A DNA stretch of 8,634 nt from Paracoccaceae bacterium (GTDB lineage Bacteria > Pseudomonadota > Alphaproteobacteria > Rhodobacterales > Rhodobacteraceae): NCBI GenBank assembly GCA_007128865.1, contig SKWP01000478.1, forward strand, positions 1 through 8,634, given 5' to 3'. How positions within the stretch are numbered: position 1 is the stretch's first letter; every line of letters begins with the position of its first letter. Under the pieces are notes generated by a model. The model saw only the letters and a list, made by a program, of their open reading frames with translations, had not been told where the DNA came from and did no database searches. This document shows positions 5,819-8,634 of this stretch, piece by piece. The translations under genes and the position numbers were made by a program.

Positions 5819-8062
5819 CTAGGGAACAAAGTAGATCGGGCTCGACCAGGCCTGGTGACCGTCTTCCTGCGTGACACGGACATAAAGCGGATTGTCCACC
5901 CCCGGATCAAGCTCGACCCTGGTCTCGAAGGCCAATTGCCAGGATTCGATTTCATCCGGCAGGCGGAAGATCCTTACCTTCTTGCCCAGACCGCCGGCGT
6001 CGAACACATGATCGTCCAGCCCGATCCGCGAGATCGGTACGGAGAATCTGCCTTCGCTGCTGTCGAACGTCAGATCGCCACCGTCGGATTCCGAAATCCA
6101 TGCGTCAAATCCGGCGAAGTTCCCCGTCGTGACGGAATCAAAGGCAACTTCCCGCCCGTCGTCCCTGAGCCACAGGGGCTTGTCAACATTGAAGAAATTG
6201 AAAGATCGGATCCTTTCGATACGGTTCCCGAGGATACTGCACTTTCCACGCCAGTAGACCTCGCGACTGCGACCACGGTATTCGGCACCCTCCCAAACCA
6301 CGCGTATGCGGCGCCCCAGGTCGCTTTCACCGTATCCACGCATGATGGCAACGGGCCGGTTTCCCTTGAAGACGGTCACACGCTCCACCGGGGCCGAGCC
6401 GAGAACCTCGCAGGCAAGCGTCGCTTGCCCGTCCGTCGTCGTGGCGATATCGCCCATCTGCACCGATTTCACCGGCTGCGACCCGGTCGGGCCAAACGCG
6501 GGGTCTTCGTCAAAGCGTTGTGCGCCGGTATCAAGACGTGCCTCTACGTCAAGATAGAGCCGCGTGCCCGTTGTGCCGTAATGATTCCGTCCGCGCAGCG
6601 CCTTGAACAGGTGCTTCCTGTCCAGGGCCTCCATCCTGTAACAGGTCAGCCCGCCGATTGCGCCGAAGGTTGCAGCACCGGGATAAGCCGCCCCGGGCCG
6701 GCCCTTGTGATCGTCGCTGTGGCAGACGACACCAACCCGATAGCCCAGATCGAAGGCATCATGCAGGATCCATTCGAAGGTGCCCCAACAGGAATGAACC
6801 TCGACAGATCGCTCGATGCGGCCATCATGCCCGACTGATATATCCGCGTAACGGCCGCCGACATGGGCCAGAACGACAGCATCCTCACCCTGCAGGGCCT
6901 CGAACAGGTCGTTGACTGTCGGGCAGACCTTTCCGTCCTCGTCCTCGCCATCCAGCAGTACGCGGGAAGAACGGTGGATCGGTCGGCCTTCGGTGGCGTA
7001 ATACACGTTGTGATCACCGCCCATGCCGGTGTTGCCGGACCACTCGTAAGCCGGCAAGGCGACGAACGCGCCGGGTTCGTCATAAGCGGCGGAAAGCCTG
7101 TTGATTTCGGCCCAAAGGGCCGTGTCTATCTGAAAGTCGTTTCCCTGATGGGCCACGATATCGACAAACGCCCGGTCCCGGGCAAAGGCGAAATACTGTT
7201 GTACGGTGTTGGTGCCGACCGTCTCGTTGCTCTGCCCGTGCAGGTCGCCCCAAAAGTGCCTGACATCGGTTTCTTCAACCACACGCAACGGGTTGGAACG
7301 CCCCAGCAGGGATCCGCCGGCATCGCGCAATTCGATGCGGAGGTCACCCGGATGCTCCAGACGCAGCCCGTCAATGACATGCGGTGCATCGCCCCTCGAA
7401 AAGGTCACGCGCTCGGGAAGGCCCAGGACCGGCCGATCCGGAGAAATGAAGACATCCTGATCGGCAAGATCGCTGGGGTTGCCCCACCGGTCCTCGGGCA
7501 CGATGGCAAGCCGGAACGGTTCGTCCAGCCGACGCAGGGTCGGAAGATGGGCTTTCCACCGAACCGGCGCACCCGGAACCAGTTTCAGCACCGGTGAATC
7601 GGGCAGAGGCACGAAATCATAGGTCGCAAAGGCATCCACGAATGCCTTGAACTGAAAGTCGTCATCGCAGCATGTCTGCAGACGATAGCCCGGCGAGCCA
7701 TGCTCGGGGTCGCCGATCCTGACGATGATGCGGTCACCCTCCCGCAGGAAGCCGCTCATCACGCGGATAAAGATCGTGTTCACCCATGGGCGGATGTTGT
7801 TGCGGTTGTATTCGATATCGAGCCGGGCACCGTTGCTGGCCACGGCCGTCACGTAATTGGGTGCTTTCGGATCCGACATCTGCGGCCTGCCGGAATCCGA
7901 TGCGGTGCGCCAGCTGAACTTCAGACCGCCAGTATCGTCAATGCCGAACGGACCAGCAGTATAGGTGATCGTGAGCGGAACATGCGACCCCGCCTCAAGC
8001 GGCCCTTCGGGAGAAATCTCGGCGCGTCCGAGACTTTGCTGCATGTAGGTTGAGAACGGCAT
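5819..8062 (-). CDS. DUF3604 protein, PHP-like metal-dependent hydrolase candidate
   Basis: Encodes 747 aa. Residues 1-260 are beta-rich and resemble the accessory N-terminal region of long DUF3604 proteins. From 266 begins the PF12228 core: DVRHFWGDLHGQSN with WGDLHGQ at 271-277, FVDIVAHQGNDF (299-310), PAYEWSGNTGMGGDHNVYY (337-355), VVLAHVGGRY (396-405), EVHSCWG (421-427) and CHSDDHKGRPG (447-457). The spaced histidines and aspartates (H275, H305, D350, H351, H400, H423, H448, D450, H452) look like a PHP-type metal centre for phosphoester or related hydrolysis. The C-terminal NPLYVRVTQEDGHQAWSSPIYF is typical of the family. No signal peptide or membrane span, so probably cytoplasmic. The start at 8062 is chosen for GAGGAG 6 nt upstream; the frame extends to 8101 without such a site. 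It heads the leftward operon with tctA. The substrate is unknown; co-transcription with a permease suggests it acts on the imported compound or a derivative. Confidence 0.88.
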   Translation of the reverse strand: MPFSTYMQQSLGRAEISPEGPLEAGSHVPLTITYTAGPFGIDDTGGLKFSWRTASDSGRPQMSDPKAPNYVTAVASNGARLDIEYNRNNIRPWVNTIFIRVMSGFLREGDRIIVRIGDPEHGSPGYRLQTCCDDDFQFKAFVDAFATYDFVPLPDSPVLKLVPGAPVRWKAHLPTLRRLDEPFRLAIVPEDRWGNPSDLADQDVFISPDRPVLGLPERVTFSRGDAPHVIDGLRLEHPGDLRIELRDAGGSLLGRSNPLRVVEETDVRHFWGDLHGQSNETVGTNTVQQYFAFARDRAFVDIVAHQGNDFQIDTALWAEINRLSAAYDEPGAFVALPAYEWSGNTGMGGDHNVYYATEGRPIHRSSRVLLDGEDEDGKVCPTVNDLFEALQGEDAVVLAHVGGRYADISVGHDGRIERSVEVHSCWGTFEWILHDAFDLGYRVGVVCHSDDHKGRPGAAYPGAATFGAIGGLTCYRMEALDRKHLFKALRGRNHYGTTGTRLYLDVEARLDTGAQRFDEDPAFGPTGSQPVKSVQMGDIATTTDGQATLACEVLGSAPVERVTVFKGNRPVAIMRGYGESDLGRRIRVVWEGAEYRGRSREVYWRGKCSILGNRIERIRSFNFFNVDKPLWLRDDGREVAFDSVTTGNFAGFDAWISESDGGDLTFDSSEGRFSVPISRIGLDDHVFDAGGLGKKVRIFRLPDEIESWQLAFETRVELDPGVDNPLYVRVTQEDGHQAWSSPIYFVP

Positions 8063-8103
8063 CGTGAACTCCTCGGCAGTGCGCAGCGCTCTGGTGTGCA
8101 AAA

Positions 8104-8119
8104 CTTCTATACAGGACCT
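8104..8119 (-). promoter_or_regulatory. Candidate operator/promoter box upstream of the DUF3604-tctA operon
   Basis: Read on the minus strand, AGGTCCTGTATAGAAG shares AGGTCCT-R-TATA with the box at 802-813 upstream of gntR, in the same orientation and at comparable distance from its gene (about 45 versus 67 nt). TATAGA at 8111-8106 could be a -10 element. Its right half is less symmetric than the gntR copy. I infer a common regulator, most simply the GntR protein. Confidence 0.42.
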
Positions 8120-8214
8120 TGGAGGTGGTGCACCGACAGCGGCGCGGGAGCTGTGGAAGGGGGCATATCGGTTCCTGTTTCCACACCTTGCCTGAAGAAG
8201 AATTGGCGCTTTGG

Positions 8215-8275
8215 CGGCATGTCCAGACTTATGGTGATCGGATCATTCCAGTCAAGACCTATAGTGGACATGCCG
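8215..8275. repeat. Long interrupted dyad, 11-bp perfect arms with inner palindrome
   Basis: The arms CGGCATGTCCA (8215-8225) and TGGACATGCCG (8265-8275) are perfect inverted copies. Inside lies TGATC-G-GATCA (8234-8244), flanked by GACT (8226-8229) and AGTC (8250-8253), so most of the 61 nt can pair. It lies upstream of the DUF3604 promoter box and just left of the presumed IS21 end. It may be a recombination or IS end, a small palindromic element, or a two-site operator. Confidence 0.7.
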
Positions 8276-8303
8276 AAAACGGCCGGGCGCCCTGGATGCC
8301 AAG

Positions 8304-8346
8304 CGGCACTGATTGGGACCCCGTATCGTCGCGCAAAAGGGACCCC
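8304..8346. repeat. IS21-type internal end repeats
   Basis: GGGACCCC occurs at 8315-8322 and 8339-8346, exactly 24 nt apart, each preceded by a related stretch (CGGCACTGATT and ATCGTCGCGCAAAA). Multiple spaced repeats inside the ends are characteristic of IS21-family elements and are binding sites for the transposase. Confidence 0.65.
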
Positions 8347-8361
8347 CCCGGCGCATCGGCG

Positions 8362-8412
8362 GCTGACCCGAGGCGGCGGAGCTATCTAGCTGCGCAGCCG
8401 GCTCGGGTCAGC
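8362..8412. repeat. 11-bp inverted repeat hairpin downstream of istB
   Basis: GCTGACCCGAG (8362-8372) and CTCGGGTCAGC (8402-8412) are perfect inverted copies with a 29-nt loop that itself contains AGCT (8380-8383) paired with AGCT (8388-8391). It lies 14 nt past the istB stop codon on the minus strand, where it could stop transcription or protect the transcript end, although no U-run follows. Confidence 0.7.
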
Positions 8413-8425
8413 GGGCGTTTGGGCC

Positions 8426-8536
8426 TCAGGCGCGCGTCTTGAGCCGCCAGCTTTCGTTGCCGGTCTCGACGACATCGCAATGGTGCGTTAGGCGGTCGAG
8501 TAGCCCGGTCGTCATTTTGGCGTCGCCGAAGACCGT
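8426..8536 (-). pseudogene. istB: IstB (IS21 helper ATPase) C-terminal fragment
   Basis: Minus-strand translation ends PTVFGDAKMTTGLLDRL followed by THHCDVVETGNESWRLKTRA and a TGA stop at 8428-8426. VFGDAKMTTALLDRLTHHC and ETGNxSWR are highly characteristic of the C-terminus of IS21 IstB proteins, AAA+ ATPases that help IstA in transposition. Upstream the frame stays open to the window edge, but the translation there (for example SSRLTRNLILIVAPQ) no longer matches the expected TTNLxFxEW stretch, so homology breaks at about 8536. The Walker motifs are absent from the window. The missing part is either replaced by another repeat (see 8551-8593) or lies beyond an insertion outside the window. 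Confidence 0.82.
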
Positions 8537-8550
8537 CGGCTGCGGCGCGA

Positions 8551-8593
8551 CAATCAGGATGAGATTCCGCGTCAATCTGGATGAGACGCCGCG
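8551..8593. repeat. Tandem 21-nt imperfect direct repeats at the istB break
   Basis: The copies at 8551-8571 and 8573-8593 match at 18 of 21 positions, sharing CAATC-x-GGATGAGA and CCGCG; period 22 nt. They start just beyond the end of recognisable istB. They may belong to the end of another IS or to a dispersed repeat that interrupted istB. To the right, GGGC-GTA-GCCC at about 8614-8624 is a further small palindrome. Confidence 0.6.
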
Positions 8594-8634
8594 GTGGGTG
8601 TGCGACGGAAGGAGGGCGTAGCCCGACTGTAGTC

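Larger units (their letters stand above)
8063..8296. other. Promoter region of the DUF3604-tctA operon, with unexplained dyads
   Basis: No secure gene lies here. On the minus strand a 54-codon frame (8271 to 8107, beginning MSTIGLDWNDPITISLDM) ends 44 nt before the DUF3604 start; it has no ribosome-binding site and I do not recognise it. On the plus strand a frame reading ELALWRHVQTYGDRIIPVK is equally open. Both may be open because of the strong dyad at 8215-8275. The IS21 remnant begins at about 8297, so anything that once extended further right is cut off. Confidence 0.45.
8297..8536 (-). mobile_element. IS21-family insertion sequence remnant (istB-proximal end)
   Basis: On the minus strand the order is istB C-terminus, a long hairpin, then an end region with repeated GGGGTCCC boxes. 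That is the layout of the right side of IS21-family elements, whose ends carry several internal copies of the terminal repeat. On the plus strand, the sequence beginning TGCCAAGCGGCACTG at 8297 is a plausible tip (IS21 ends begin TG), but I cannot fix the boundary or a target duplication. istA and most of istB are absent from the window, and the junction near 8536 breaks the istB homology, so the copy is at least partly deleted or interrupted. Confidence 0.72.

Noticed and set aside
4163..6838. Very long plus-strand open frame of 891 codons antisense to tctA and the DUF3604 gene
   Set aside because: It translates to low-complexity, charged, family-less sequence and lies opposite two well-recognised genes; GC-rich codon bias keeps the antisense frame open.
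8107..8271. 54-codon minus-strand frame MSTIGLDWNDPITISLDM... as a leader peptide gene
   Set aside because: No ribosome-binding site, the start lies in the arm of the dyad and the stop in the promoter box; kept only as a note.
8119..8442. 107-codon plus-strand frame (with ELALWRHVQTYGDRIIPVK) as a gene or gene fragment
   Set aside because: Its second half runs through the IS21 end repeats and hairpin, and its first half through a 61-nt dyad; no ribosome-binding site and no recognisable family. A truncated gene cannot be fully excluded for 8190-8296.
1..8634. CRISPR array, tRNA or rRNA genes
   Set aside because: No regularly spaced identical repeats with unique spacers, no cloverleaf-like or rRNA-like segments were seen on either strand.

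Overview
This is GC-rich DNA whose protein families, codon use and small palindromic repeats fit an alphaproteobacterium. Rhodobacteraceae is my best guess, but it rests on style rather than on a marker gene. The window is an accessory region: a block of metabolic and transport genes lies between remnants of three different insertion-sequence families.

Layout. Positions 1-612 hold a broken IS110-family transposase that carries three short palindromic insertions, each a multiple of 3 nt long. It runs directly into a scrap of an IS66-family TnpC (626-694). From 881 to 4111 four genes read rightward: a GntR/UTRA regulator, a phosphosulfolactate-synthase (ComA) family enzyme, a TctC-type periplasmic binding protein and a TctB-type small membrane protein. 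From 8062 back to 4277 two genes read leftward: a large PHP-like DUF3604 protein and the TctA large permease. The two arms converge on a 165-nt gap. Beyond 8297 are the end repeats, a long hairpin and the last coding stretch of an IS21-family element with its istB gene.

How the genes may work together. TctC, TctB and TctA make one complete tripartite tricarboxylate transporter (TTT) split over both strands: TctC captures an organic acid in the periplasm and TctA/TctB carry it inward. The ComA-like enzyme and the DUF3604 protein are the candidate intracellular enzymes, and the GntR protein is the candidate ligand-responsive switch. A 12-nt sequence, AGGTCCTRTATA, lies upstream of both the gntR gene and the DUF3604 gene in the same orientation to each, so one regulator could control both arms. 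The substrate is unknown. The ComA fold makes a sulfonated or phosphorylated C3 acid a reasonable guess, but this is inference.

The most unusual features are the palindromic insertions in the IS110 gene. Two are 27 nt long and built alike (two hairpins of 6-bp stem and 3-nt loop, overlapping by 4 nt). The third is 48 nt and shares an almost identical 18-nt end with the first, in opposite orientation.
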